Below, piece after piece: positions 21,125-33,600 of a stretch of DNA of 64,000 bases (positions within the stretch are counted from its first letter, which is position 1; every line of letters begins with the position of its first letter). Origin of the DNA: Nymphaea colorata. Lineage: Eukaryota; Streptophyta; Magnoliopsida; Nymphaeales; Nymphaeaceae. Made by a program: the position numbers and the translations under genes. The notes beneath the pieces are model-generated. The model did no database searches. It was not told where the DNA came from and saw only the letters and a program-made list of their open reading frames with translations. The DNA lies in NCBI RefSeq assembly GCF_008831285.2, contig NC_045138.2:17641934-17705933 (forward strand), written 5' to 3'.

Positions 21125-22330
21125 TGTATAAGACTAATTTATATACCAAGTTTTTAGAACCAGTCGCTGTCTTTTTATTGTTTATCTAAACTCTTCCTTC
21201 GGTTAAGGGTAAGAACGTCGTTCGAACTAATTTTATGCATTCCCAAGTCCTTTTCTTTCTTCTCTGTACGAATCTATATTATCCAACTCCGACATCATTC
21301 AGAAAGCTCGATCGACTCCAAATTCCAATTAGCCATGACAACGAATTCAAGAGATTTTATGGAAATACTCTGTCATCAATGATAAGGAAGGGAGGCCTCC
21401 CGCCGCCCGCAGAGTTGCGTCGGAATTCATGAGAAATTCATACCTGCCTAATGCATTTTCAGATGATCGTGGTATTCTGAGGCTCCGCCCTTTCGCTAGT
21501 TCAATTCTTCTGGTCGGCCGGAATTCTTCCCCAAATTTTTTCTTCCGGTTGACTCGCAGCACTTTCCTCCGGCCGTCCTTCGCGCCGTCTGTCAGGCTCC
21601 GGCGGCCAGAGGCCCCTGCCCTTCTCTTATAGCGAACTCCCGAACAGCTGACGTGGCACCTTGTCTGACGTAGCCCCAAGCAATACGGCAACTCATACCC
21701 ACATGCAACGTGGCGGGCCACCACAGTCCCCTTATTCAACCCAATTACGAATTTACCCTCAGACACTCGGCGCTCTTTCGGGGTGAATTTCTCCGTGGAT
21801 CGCCAGTCTGGAACATTCTTTCACCACAGATCTCATATTTGCCGAAATTTAAAATTTTAAATTCATAAATTTAAGTTAAAATATTTTTCATCCAATCTTG
21901 AATCCATAATTTTGACATATAATATGAATTTTAAATCCATACTATAAAACGCAACCTTAGTTAATTTCCAAAATCAATTCCATATTTTACTTATGCAATT
22001 CACATGATAAAACGGGGTCACTCCGGCCTTCAATGGCTTCATCGTGATAACTGCGGAAAGTCAGGTGTGGTTTCGATATTTCAGTCATGACATGACCATA
22101 CTTAATTGTTCATGAGTTGACACGTGTCCCACCCGCACCAAACCAAGAGAACTAAGCTGGATGCGAGTTTACGAACATACCCTGTAGACATCGCTAAAAT
22201 AACGTTTCAACCCACATTCCTGAGCGTCCAGAAGCATTGTGGACGAAAATACCCCCGAACGGCACCGGCAGTCGGCAGACGACGAACTTTATTCGCTTGG
22301 CGCTTCCGATAGGTGAAAGAGAAGCGCGTG
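21125..22330. other. Moderately GC-rich stretch without a recognisable gene
   Basis: Base composition rises between ~21390 and 21780. Both strands hold open frames (minus 21766-21347, 139 codons; plus 21429-21632), rich in arginine and serine without any known domain. They overlap antiparallel, so at most one could be real. I treat the stretch as noncoding or a gene relic. An AT-rich palindromic tract at 21840-21960 ends ACGCAACCTTAGTTAA, like the MITEs at 15.3 and 17.2 kb. Confidence 0.35.
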
Positions 22331-24260
22331 AACTTTTCTTCCTCGTGACAATTTTGCCATTATTGTTTGCTTGGGTCGGGTAATCGACCCGATGGCGGGA
22401 TCTGATTTCAGATGATAAGAAGACCGGACCCGGTTTTTGACATGGGACTTTCGTTTAGAATTTTGCATTTCAGTCCGGTTTGGATCCGGAAATGGGCTTC
22501 GCTCCATCTAAATTCCAAGTTGAGGTTCGTAATACCATGGAAAACTTTTCCCACATGCAACCATGGGAACCTGTCATTCACAGCGGGTTCGGCGCAGTCT
22601 AATTTTTTTGGCCAAGGCTGCTTTGGTGCTTGGTGTGGCTCTGATATAATCAATTTTGTCGGGTTCTCATCTTATAAGATCCCACCATATGGGATTTTAT
22701 TGACACAGTGAAAAATAAAAATTTAATAAAATGAATTTTTAATTTTTGGTTGCTATAAAATATTTACTGCCATTACCCATTGATAATAACAAGCTATTTT
22801 TTTTCTAATTAGATAATTTGAGATGGACTTACCGGTGCCTAACGCTAAGAATTTTCCTTTTTTTGAACAGGGAAAAGCGACTCTTGGTCAATAGGAAAAT
22901 AGTGGTGAAACCAAGAAGTAGGGGCACTTTCACATCGGCACGCTATGACCAAACACTCACAGAGTTAATGGAGACGCATTAAAGGGGAACAGGTGATTCA
23001 TTGAAGATGAAAAAGAGCAGCAGATAAAGAACAGGACAAACGAATCCTTTTGACTGATAGATGTTATTTTCAAAGTAAAATCTTGTTGCGAAGTTAATTT
23101 GAATGAAACCCCATTGACTTGTCTTGGATTCTTTGTTTGTTTGTTTTTTTTTTTTCTTTTCTCTAAAGCCATTAAACATGAATGATCGATACTTGTAAAC
23201 ATTTCATTGATGAACACTTTCTTGGGAAAATGGTTCCAATATGATTATTCATTAGCAATCTTGTCTTTCAGTTCTGATCACAATTAAGTTTATCTAAATG
23301 AGGCCCAATTTTCATTGTTTTTTAATGAAAAGGGTACATTTCATTGGGAAGAGAACAAGAACATGGTGAGAAGATGAATGCTGTTCAATGCCAATCAGCA
23401 ATACTTCTGTTGTTATCTGTCTCATCTTCATCTGAATCAAACACCATCTGTTTGGTTTCTTTCTCCTTAGAGGGCACATCTCATTGAGAAGATAACATCA
23501 ACATGGTGAGAAGATCATGCAGTATGTTCCTTCCTGCTAGGTCATGAAAATTATGAGCCAAGAAGGAAAATCCATAGTCGCCAAACTCCGCGGTCCGACT
23601 TGTGACTTGCCCTAGCCGCCCAGCATAGCGGCCTAGGTGCAGGTGCAGAATACAGGTTTGGGTCACGAGTATGAATAGCCGTGCCCAATGCCGATCTGCA
23701 TGCCATGTGTCACAATTAGGAGGGTCCACATAGAGGAAGGAGATCATGACGGAAGTCGCAGATTGTCGACGGAAACCCCAAACAATGTTTGGGCATCTCT
23801 TCGGAGACATCCGATAAAATTGGAACGATACGGTGTTCGGCCCCGAACGCTTAATACCTTCTCACTGGGGAAAAAACAAGTTTACAATGAAGATGGCTGA
23901 ACCCTAGCTTAGCCAACATTTACACTTTGCTTATATAGAGGCAACAAATGGTCAACCAAATCATGCACTTTTTGAATTGTTGTTATAAATAAGCAGTGAA
24001 CTTACATGTGTTGGATAGTTTTAGCAATGTAAATGGTGATATGGTTTTAAGATTTTTGTCTTTTGGCTGTACCAAATGCAACTTAATCTGGTTTCTAATT
24101 AGATCCAAACTCATTTACTTCTCGAGTTCATGTACCCAAAATTTTTTGGTATTTGATCATATGCTAAGTATATGTTGGACTCTCAGCAAATCCATCCAGC
24201 TAGCGACCTGAGCAGAGTCAGCATCAAAGCTGACAATCTAAACTCTTGTCCCATTTTTAT
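22331..24260. other. Intergenic DNA, no gene recognised
   Basis: No domain-bearing frame. The 109-codon minus ORF at 23810-23481 overlaps a local direct repeat and has no recognisable motif. A T-rich run lies at ~23130-23160. Confidence 0.5.
23330..23521. repeat. Diverged direct repeat, ~50 bp, copies 139 bp apart
   Basis: A block running from GGTACATTTCATTGGGAAGA to CAACATGGTGAGAAGAT occurs near 23332-23383 and again near 23471-23519 (GGCACATCTCATTGAGAAGA at its start). This looks like an old local duplication or repeat-element fragments. Confidence 0.65.
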
Positions 24261-24480
24261 AGAAGGTGTTTGATAAGAAGAACGTTATATTCTTAGAACA
24301 TATGTGCTAAGCATACGATGTTCTTATTTAAGAAAACATAGCATGATGTTAATTATTAAGTCTACCAATTAAGAAGCAGGAAATAACCAAACAATTGTTT
24401 TTTGGAGCAATGATCACACTGTATTTTTCGAGCATGTGTTTCAAAAGCATAATATTTCTTAATCAAACGCAATTCCTTCT
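24261..24480. mobile_element. MITE-like element with AGAAGG...GTTTGATAAGAA termini
   Basis: The left end AGAAGGTGTTTGATAAGAA faces the right end TTCTTAATCAAACGC followed by AATTCCTTCT, an imperfect ~20 bp inverted pair with a short insertion. The 220 bp interior is AT-rich and noncoding. The target-site duplication is unclear. Confidence 0.5.
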
Positions 24481-24805
24481 TAACTTGGACTTAATATTTG
24501 GTAGTTGGCAAAATAGGTCAATCATAAATCAAAATTCAACTACGAACTGGCTTTGTTTTTTGGTAGTTGCTTGACAATGATTTATTCTTTTTCCTAATTT
24601 TTTCCCACTTTCTCTGGATAAATGTTTTGCAAGATAGGTAGTAATTCGAAAAATAAATGTCACTGGACCGATATTCATGTACCCTTTGAATTTGACAAGA
24701 TTCGACTACCAAATGGTTTGTCTTTCTAGAGGTTGGCATAACGGTCAGAGCAGGGCTGGTAGGCGGCCAGTTTGTGTCTTCATTTCTTGAAGCATCAACT
24801 TTTTA

Positions 24806-24985
24806 TTATGCAAAAAAACGGGGCTACTGACACGCAAGTTTAAGCATGGCGGGAGCGGCACCCTGATACATAAATCAGGTCTTGTATTCAACGATGATAA
24901 GGGGTTGGGTGGCGCTTTGGCTCTCTTTTGGGCAGTAGAATGAAATACTTATTCCTACTCACCCAAAACTACCAAATGACTTATA
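24806..24985 (+). repeat. Dispersed repeat family, copy A
   Basis: Contains GACACGCAAGTTTAAGCATG, then GGCTCTCTTTTGGGCAGTAG, ATGAAATACTTATTCC and CACCCAAAACTACCA. The same ordered blocks occur at 26528-26700 and, inverted, at 29165-29312. Noncoding, class unknown. Confidence 0.6.
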
Positions 24986-25079
24986 ACGGGCAGTGCCAAT
25001 TGGTTTTAGATTTGGATCTGCTATCAGATCATAATATCCAAACATTGACATCCCAACAACAGATCTTAATTTGTCTACA

Positions 25080-25440
25080 ATGAAAAGACATCCGTGAAGA
25101 GGGGGAAAGGAAAAGGCCTTCCCATATCTAACCAAATCTGCAACATCTTGTCATTTGCCTTTGTAATGTTAGTTTTTGATATCATGCAAATGGACAAACC
25201 AATGGTTGCTCATGTGGCCATACTGAGCTCAACAAGACATAAGAGGACAAGTGAAATCAGGTTTGGCTGTGATCTTCCTCATTCACATGCTTCATTAGTA
25301 GGCCTTACCCTAATATGGCATCCTTTTCATAAATTCCAAAATGCCAACATGTTTTTTAAAAAAAAAATTTACAGAGGCATCTTAATTTTGTTTATTTTGC
25401 ATTTAGGAGGCGTTTGATAGCTTCGTATCTGAGTTCTAAG
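25080..25440. other. Intergenic DNA, no gene recognised
   Basis: A 107-codon plus-strand ORF (25094-25417) has hydrophobic stretches but no recognisable motif or splice context. Probably chance. Confidence 0.4.
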
Positions 25441-25466
25441 GTCGGACATGCGCTGCGCAGTCCGAC
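25441..25466. repeat. GC-rich perfect-stem hairpin
   Basis: GTCGGACATGCGC faces GCGCAGTCCGAC with a single-base loop and one bulge, in AT-rich DNA. The TTTGATAG motif ~30 bp upstream resembles local MITE ends, so it may be the core of a foldback element. Confidence 0.6.
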
Positions 25467-26527
25467 TTTAAAACCGAGGTTTTGACTACAAGCCGAGGAT
25501 CTCAAATCCGCTTTTTCTTCTGTTTTTTTTTTCTTAGTAATAAAATCTGGTGTTTAGTTATACTGTGGTTGTGTTTGATTACCGAAGTTCTTAGGTCCAC
25601 GAATTTAGGGTTATGCAACCAAAACTTGAGTGTCATTACTTTTCATTTACATCTCAAACTTAGTCTATAAGATCACCTAAAGTTAAAAAAAAGGTCTCGG
25701 AAATGTGCTTAAAGATTTGGTAATATTCAAAATCACATCAAACACTTGGATATTGAATAAGAAAGACTTTCATTTTGCATCTTTAAGCCTAAAAAAAAAA
25801 AAAAAACTAACGTTGCTTTAACAATGAAGCCTAGGTCATCATAAACTTAAGCCGGATTACTGAAATAAAATGATTAAAATGTCTGTAATACAAAACAAAC
25901 CAGGTTCATGTTGATGATTAGCGCATTAGATGTACAAAGTAATATTGTTAATTCATGTTAAAGTATACGCGAAATAGTTTTTTTTTTATTAATATCAAAA
26001 TTAAGTACCCAATATTTTTTTTCGTCTCATGGAAGCAATTGTCAAAGTCGTGGAGGTGCAGAATGTCACGGATTCAAATACACAAAGTAGTTGTCCATTA
26101 TGGCTTGGTCAAGATAGGTGTAACTGCAAACATGAGTGGGAATTTAATGCCAACTAATTCATTAAATATGTATTATTCGTTCTTCCCTTTGTACTCGCAA
26201 CAAACACTGGAAAACGATGCAAGAAAAAAAAAAATTCTGATTGATCGAAAAAGATAATTTTGTTTTCTCACTCTTCTTTGTCCCCACAAAGACCTGAGAC
26301 TATTTTACTTGAAAAGTTTCACCCACCATGCACTGTGTCAACACTCCCATAGTTTGCTGGTTGTGGTGAATGATTTCTGTTTTTCAACTTGGCTTTTCCT
26401 AAGGAGGTGTTTGATAAGCCAAGGAAAAAGATTTCATGGTATACTAAACAATACATCCGTCAAGCGAACAGCAATGAAATTGTTCGGTAGGAGCTAATTT
26501 GTTTCGAACTTTTGGGGTGTCAACTTT

Positions 26528-26700
26528 CTTTGTTACAAAAAAGGACAGCATTGATATGCAAGTTGAAGTATAGAGAGTGTGTCGCCTCAAAGCATCAAAA
26601 GCAGGTTCGGTACCCTAAAAAATAGAGGGAAAGTTGGAGTTTCGGCTCTTTTCTTAGTCGATAGGATGAAATACTCCCTCTGCTTACCTAAAAACTATTA
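26528..26700 (+). repeat. Dispersed repeat family, copy B
   Basis: Shares ATATGCAAGTTGAAGTATAG, TTTCGGCTCTTTTCTTAGTC and GATGAAATACTCC with the copies at 24806-24985 and 29165-29312. Confidence 0.6.
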
Positions 26701-28220
26701 CCACTATTATTATAATGAAAAAATGAAGTAAGTTTCCTGCCTTTTAAGTTTCCCTCTGTTTTCCATTCTATCCCATAAAAGGTGCCGCCCTTAATTACAT
26801 AGATTAGTACTTCATGATTCACCAACTCTTGTTGAGTACAGATTTAAATGTGAAATAAGATATTCTTTATTTTGTCAGTTTGTCGACAAAAGGATAATAC
26901 CGGCCATGTAAGGTAGACATCATCGTTTTATATGTACACAAATTATACATGTATATATATATTAAATGTCAAACCTTTTGGTGATGGTCTTTTATTGATA
27001 TTGTAAGCAAATAGCGTTAGTTCACATTGTTTTCTCTTTTTCCTTATATCAAGTGTGGACTTGGACTAAATCAATGACCAACATCATTCTTCAACACTTA
27101 ATCTAATGTTTGGCAACACGTAAAGTGTTTCATAGATATGTTTTAATGATTTGGCAATAGGTAAAGTGTTTGATAGATATGTTTTAAAGATTGAGACAGA
27201 TTCATACAATACAGCTAACACAATTTTTCATGAATATTCTTAAAAGTATATGTCTTAACGTTTCAAAGACGTCAGATCTTTACTGAATGCTTCCAACATC
27301 AGGCCCACACGATGGGACCCAACAGGCGATGGACGTCCATTCTCTTTTCTATTTAACAAAAAAAAAAAGTTCAAAGTTGGACCTGAAATTTTAAAAATAT
27401 TTCTTGCATCTTTAATGGAGAAAATATTTACAACGTCGGTCTGAATCTGAAGCTCCCTTAAAATTAAAGCTGTTTCATTGGGCTCATAGATTAATGAAAT
27501 TCTAGTCATCAGTTCGATTCTGGTAAGTGCTTGACTACAACCAGCTGAGATAGAGTTGAAAAGAGCAACTGTAAGTTTGCATAGGTTTCGAAGCAATCCT
27601 GAACATAAAAAAAATAAAATAAAAGGACTTCGATATCTTCCTTAAAATAAATGTTCTCGTCTCTTGTTTATTATTGGGTTCTTATATTGCGTAGTTTTTG
27701 GAGACAGCATGAAGCGGATGAGTGAGATTTCATGTGAGATCTGATTTGGATGGAACCCCTATTAATCAGCTGTGATAAGAAACCAGATGCAGTCAAAAGT
27801 GCAGATTTGGTGTTCCGCCATGGATGAACCTCTTCAAACTTGGATCCAAGAGATTAAGACCCTATATTTGTCTCCTTGTATTAATATGAGTCCTATTCAC
27901 TTTCAAAATTATAGAAGCAAGCATGCAATAATTTTGGAAATCTAAAAGGTAAATATTTGCTTTAAGAACGCGATGCCTTCACAATTAAAATATGATATGT
28001 AGAGCAAGTGATTCTTCAAAGAAATATCATGGAAAAGAGACTTCATTTTTACTCCATTGATGCATCTCCCCAAGTGAATTAGGTTTTGGTCACTGGTGAA
28101 GAAGACCCATTAAAGGGCGTTATTTTTAATTCACAAACACATACTTATCACATCCATGTTTGAATAATGGCTTCCACAAAAAGCAAGACTTAATGGAGTC
28201 TTATCATTTCCTGCCTAGAA
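26701..28220. other. AT-rich intergenic DNA, no gene recognised
   Basis: Chance ORFs only. The 113-codon minus ORF at 27596-27255 has no known motif. A short direct repeat (GTAAAGTGTTTCATAGATAT and GTAAAGTGTTTGATAGATAT) lies at ~27120-27180. Confidence 0.5.
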
Positions 28221-28224
28221 AGCT

Positions 28225-28227
<3 letters not shown>

Positions 28228-28316
<89 letters not shown>
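28228..28316. repeat. Long (GA)n microsatellite
   Basis: About 44 uninterrupted GA units, the longest simple repeat in the window. A second short (GA)n tract lies at ~28445-28459. Confidence 0.98.
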
Positions 28317-28319
<3 letters not shown>

Positions 28320-28479
28320 ATAAAATGGAAAATATATAACAAAATTGGGGGACAAGAAGTCTCCTAGATACAAAAGCAAACCGCAAAAACAAAAGCAAAA
28401 AGATGAAAATATACAATACAATGCACAGTGAAATAAGAAAGGTAGAGAGAGAGAGAGAGGGTATTTAGGTGAGAAACGA

Positions 28480-30100
28480 AAGTCATGCTACCTAAAGCAA
28501 ATCGTGTCCTTTTTCTAGAATCTAACTCTTTACAGATATGATCTTAAGGATGACTTGATAGGAAACATATATTAAGACAATCATTTTAGGTTTCAAAATT
28601 GAAAGGCTAATGACTCTTTACACTGAGAATTTGGTAGTAGAAAAATCAATATTTCAATGAGGTACCTTACCTTAAGTCATGTTTTCTGAGCAATTATAAA
28701 TATGTTGGCATGTTGAACTTCTGCTCTAGAATATTTTTCTCCGTTCTAGAGTCAAGTCGTCAACGGATGAAGTTCGCAAGTCTTTCTCAGTTTAGCAAAC
28801 ACGCTATTGATTGGTGACCCATGACCATTGTCATCTTTCTTCTTCTTATTCTTCCTCCTGAGAAAGAGAAGGATGACTCTCTTGGTCGTCACCTACTGCA
28901 CTTGATAACCCTCTTCTGGCCATGCCGATCCTTCTTCGTGCCTTTCTCGCTCAACTTTCACTAAATCATTGCACCAAGTTGATCACCAGCACCATACTTT
29001 TCTCCGTAGAAACCTATTTGTTTAAGGGGAACCATCGAATAGCTTTGCCACTTAAGGGCTCATGTCAAAAACGCTTGAAAGAAGAAGGTATTAAATAAAA
29101 TGAGCAGTAGGGTAATGGCTTCAGTTTGAACATCATTTAAAGAGGAAACAAATATTTTTCTCTCCATTATTCTATGCTTAGTGTTGGGTGAATAGGATAA
29201 GTATTTCATCCTACCACCCAACAAAAGAGCCGAAATATTCTTTTCTCCATTATTACATGCTTCACGTTCGGTGAGCAGAAATATTTCACCCTACCATCCA
29301 TCAAGAGGGCCTATGCTCCCACCATCTATCAACTTACGTATCGATACTTCTTTTTGCAGCATAGAAAATTGATGCCTCGAAAATTTGAAATAAAAACTAA
29401 CTGCCTACCGGCCCCTGTTGCACCCACCTCTCAAAGACCATTATTCGATCACAGGAAAGAACTTTTTTTTCTTTTCAATCTACTAATCAAACCAAAAGCA
29501 AACATTAAAACTATGGCAATGGCGCAATGGAAGAAAAGAGAGAAATTTAGCAAGTGCTGTCCAAATTAAAACGGTGGCAGACTTGCTTTGAGAAAATGCA
29601 AGTTTAGTTGATGTTCCCTGCATAGCTTCATTATCTACAATCCATCTTCTGTTGGCCCTTGGGAAGTTTAACGAGGATCTTTTCGTTTTTATTTTCTATT
29701 TTAACAACATTTACGTCTTGTTGCCCACGGGAAAGCTCAAACGGCGCAAGGAAATGAGATATATGGCAGGTTTAGTTTGAGTGATGCGGATGATGAAGAC
29801 CCCATCTTCGAGTTTGTGGACAAATTCAATTTAGCCAAGTTGGACTCCACCAGCCAATTCATGCGAAATACCAACTAAAATAAGATAGAACAACAAGGAC
29901 TTTAATTCAAAGTTCTACACTACGAGAAGGAGAGTGGCTTCTCAGACTTGAGGGGATAAAAAGTCATCTGTGTTCTAATCGGTTTCATGAATTAGTTGGT
30001 TCAAAGGAATTTACAGTTTTTTTTTTGTCCTTTTGGTTACCTTTTTCATCTTTTAACACAATTTTTTAATACCAATCAGGTTTACTTTCTAACTTCAAAT
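28480..30100. other. AT-rich intergenic DNA, no gene recognised
   Basis: No supported coding frame. Contains repeat copy C at 29165-29312. Confidence 0.5.
29165..29312 (-). repeat. Dispersed repeat family, copy C, partly tandemly duplicated
   Basis: On the minus strand it reads TTTCGGCTCTTTTGTTGGGT, then GGTAGGATGAAATACTTATC, matching copies A and B. On the plus strand CTCCATTATT..ATGCTT followed by ATTTCA(T/C)CCTACCA occurs twice, so half of the element is locally duplicated. Confidence 0.6.
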
Positions 30101-30104
30101 TCCA

Positions 30105-30375
30105 GTTGGCCATCAGACCCGGTACCCCACAAGTACCCAGTACCCGGCCCAATCGAGCCCAAGTTCATGCCCAAAAAAACTGGCCCAACGAGGCCCGATA
30201 TCGATTTAATAATATTTTGATTTTAATAATTTATTTTATTTTAAATATATTTTATTTAAAAATTATTTTTTTATTTTAACCAGGCCCAGGGCCGAGTTTC
30301 AAGTTGCCGGGCTCGGGTTTTGGGCTGTAGGCCGGCCCGAACCCAACTCTTATTGGGCCGATGACTAGGCTTACT
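30105..30375. repeat. GC-rich-ended repeat (CCCGGCCCAA...GGGCCGA type)
   Basis: A CCCGG/CCCAA-rich left end (AGTACCCGGCCCAATCGAGC) and a complementary GGGC-rich right end (TAGGCCGGCCCGAACCCAAC) flank a pure AT core. The arms are compositionally inverse but only partly complementary. It resembles the GGGCCGGGC-ended dispersed repeats of plants. It lies 3' of PYR4. Confidence 0.5.
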
Positions 30376-30657
30376 TCAAATTCAGAAATTTACTTTCTCA
30401 AAATTTGCACATTTTTTGGCAAGAAAAGTTCCTGATCAGGCTTTGGCAACATTCCTAAACCATGTTGTCCATTCCATTCCGATCATGGTTAAGTTCCAGA
30501 TATCCATAACATCTAAACAAGGTTGTGGCTTTCTACTTTTCCCAGACCTCCCAATTATACAAGAGTTTGCTACTGCACTTCAGAAATTTCATTTTGTTCC
30601 GAGTACACACACTTCAGAATTTTCATTTTGTTGTGAGTACAGAAACAACTATCTAAG

Positions 30658-33600
30658 TCAAGAATCCACAATTGGAAGCCAATCCAAGGTTTCGCCTGCA
30701 AACATGGGAATGATAGTCCCCGAAGCAAATTCGTATGAATCCGGAACTTTCCATGGTTTTTTACGCAGAGTGATAAAGGAGGTATTTCTGGGTAGACCGT
30801 AGAATTCAGGGCCATTAAAGCTTGTGAATGCCTCCAGTTTGTCCAAAGCGCCAGCCTGAAAAGAAAACCAAACGTTACTGAATTAAAACATGTCTATAAA
30901 CTTACAAAGTCTACACAAAGCACCTTTACAATCACATTTACAATTTTAAATGTGAATATGCAAGAATCAAGTTCTTGCATGAAAGAGAATAAAAAAAAAT
31001 ACCAAAACTGGAGACACAATCTTAAAATGAAATAAAAGGGCGTCCAGTTTTCATCCATTTTCTACTAAACAAGGTACAGCTACAAGCAGGTCAGAAGCAA
31101 GGCCCTGCTGACTCCTTACTGAAGACAATTGTTTCAGGAAGCGATTGATGTATTTTGCCCACCAAAGATAGAAACCAATAGAGTTTTAATTTTCTACTTC
31201 CAGGTTTGAGGCACATGACCTCCTCTAAAACTAGGCGTACCTTGCAAAGAATATGAAGTTGATCATAATCAACACTTTTAACGATTTTAAAAGAAGAAAT
31301 TTCTTTGGTAATCCACCAAGCTGCAAAGTAGCATTTTGCAGAAAAAGTTCAAGCATTATAAGAAAATTGAACTTCTGCTTGGGTTTCAGAGTTTTCAGTA
31401 TCAACATCACAAAATCATGTGATGGTGAGAAGGTTGCTACCAAATGATGACATAATAAAGGTTAAATTGAAAAGGAAGATGGAGCATCTACAATTTTGAT
31501 GTCCCTAGAGAAGAGCAACAAATAGTGTATCCTTGTAATATACTTAAATTGAGCTTGGTTGGAGTTAAACTAGCATTTTTTGAATGCTAGCGTATTGAAA
31601 TTTGGTCAGCCCAGTAACACTTGCAAACATCACTCAAAAGAACACATGGGAGGCATCCACCTATCGATGCATTCACCAAGGCCAAAAAAAAAGTGTTATT
31701 CCTCCACCAATATTGACAGTGGACAAGTATTAACCTTGTTCCCTCCAAATCAAACATTGGACAAGTCTCAACTTTGTTCACTTAGACAAGACCACTCTTG
31801 TTTCTTTTCTAGCCAACCTTTAATTATACGCTTGTTCCTGCCATCAAACGACGTCCATAGTATCATTGTTCTTGTGTTTGTGATATTTACATGCTCAATG
31901 TACAAATACCGAGAGGTTGTTGTTTAACTTTGTTTGCACATAACCCAGCTAGTCTAAGAAGCTCCTAGCACAACCCCCACTGCCTACTAGAAAGCCAATC
32001 TATTTATCATTAAGGCAATGGAACCACACATCAGATATCAAAGGCCACATCCTTCAAAAAGACACACACACACACAGGGAGAGAGAGAGAGAGACCTCTT
32101 CAAAAACCTTAGCATAGAGTGCCAAGGCAACTGGTGCATTGTATATGCCTGCACACCCGCAAGGACATTCCTTCTTTTGTCTTTCGTGAGGTGCACTATC
32201 AGTTCCCAGGAAAAACCTCTTGCTTCCACTTGTGACAGCTGCAACTATAGCTTGTCCTAAACAAATGCAAAAAAAATATTAACATTGCAACAGATATTCA
32301 TTTTACCGTAGCACAATAGCAGCCTCCATGAGCTTATGCAATAACTATATAACCTTCACCTTTAGATGCAAATATATATAGAAGATTCAACATAGGCATT
32401 CCAATTATATCATGCAAACATAATTGTTTTCTTTAACATAAAAGCTTATGTTTGTGTATCATCATTTTAGCATACCTAGTGGAAAACAATTCAGAGAATG
32501 AAGCTAATATTTCAACCTTTGCATCATCATTTCCAGCCAATTAGTGCGCATGTTCATTTTTCACCTTGTTTCCTTGGTTTCTGTTCTGACTACATGGATA
32601 TGTTTAACTTTTAAGCAGATCTTTCAAGAAATAAGAAGTTGACGAGTCCAAATTTCTAAATGACAAACATAACATGATCCCCTTGTTACTAGTTCTTCGG
32701 TAGAAGTTGATTTTCATATGCTCCAACACTTATTCCTCAGTCCAATGCAGGAGTAGCCTCCATCTTTTTCTTTAGGCATGCTCTAGAAGACTGAAAATAT
32801 AATACAATGAGACAAGATCAGCCCATTTTGTATAGACATACTAGGGCACTAGGCCAGGAGAAAGCAGCTGACTTTCCTGCAGAACCAAAAAAAGAGTACC
32901 CTTTCAAGGCGATGTTTTTGCTGTGTAGTATTTATTGGCATATGGCCAATGTCTAGCAGATTCATTGCACTGCATATTTTTGTTCATACTCCAAATGCTT
33001 GTCCAATTTCAGTAAATTATAAGGAACCAACACAAACATAACTGTAGTTAGATCATTTTGGATCTTCCTGAGCGACTCCATGAAGGAGCCATGAACTACA
33101 ATTTTCCATCACTACTTGATCCAGCCCTATCCAACATTATCTCAGTAAGAACTTCCATATGTTAAACTAAACAGACCGACAACCTGATCTGGATCTATCA
33201 TGTGTATCATTTAAACGTAAGGTCACAAAATGAAGGGGAAAAGTTTTTCAATGTTACTTCAAGCTTAGCAATCACAGCTTTCCAAAGTGGATGAGTTTCA
33301 TTAATATAAAGTCACTCTTTCACAGGAAAAATTACGCCATGGAAGCTGTTGCATTGTCCTTTGTCCCTCTCGTGGGTTTTTCAAGAGATCAGAAAACATC
33401 CGGAACACTGTCAACTTCTTCTTGATTCAATAGGAGTCCTGATCACAATCTTCCACATATAGGTACCCATTACATCCTTATTGCAATATAAGCAGACATG
33501 CATGTGCTGGTCTAACTGAAACAGATAGAGAATTCAGGAGCACATACTGTGGATCTCCCTTTTCAAAACTGGGAGGCAATAATTATGTGGTTGCAGTCCC

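Noticed and set aside
21347-21766. 139-codon minus-strand ORF
   Set aside because: Arginine/serine-rich composition follows from the local GC rise, no domain is seen, and an overlapping open frame lies on the other strand.
23481-23810. 109-codon minus-strand ORF
   Set aside because: Overlaps a local direct repeat, with no motif or transcript-like structure.
28204-28421. ORFs with long SLSLSL tracts
   Set aside because: Translation of the (GA)n microsatellite.
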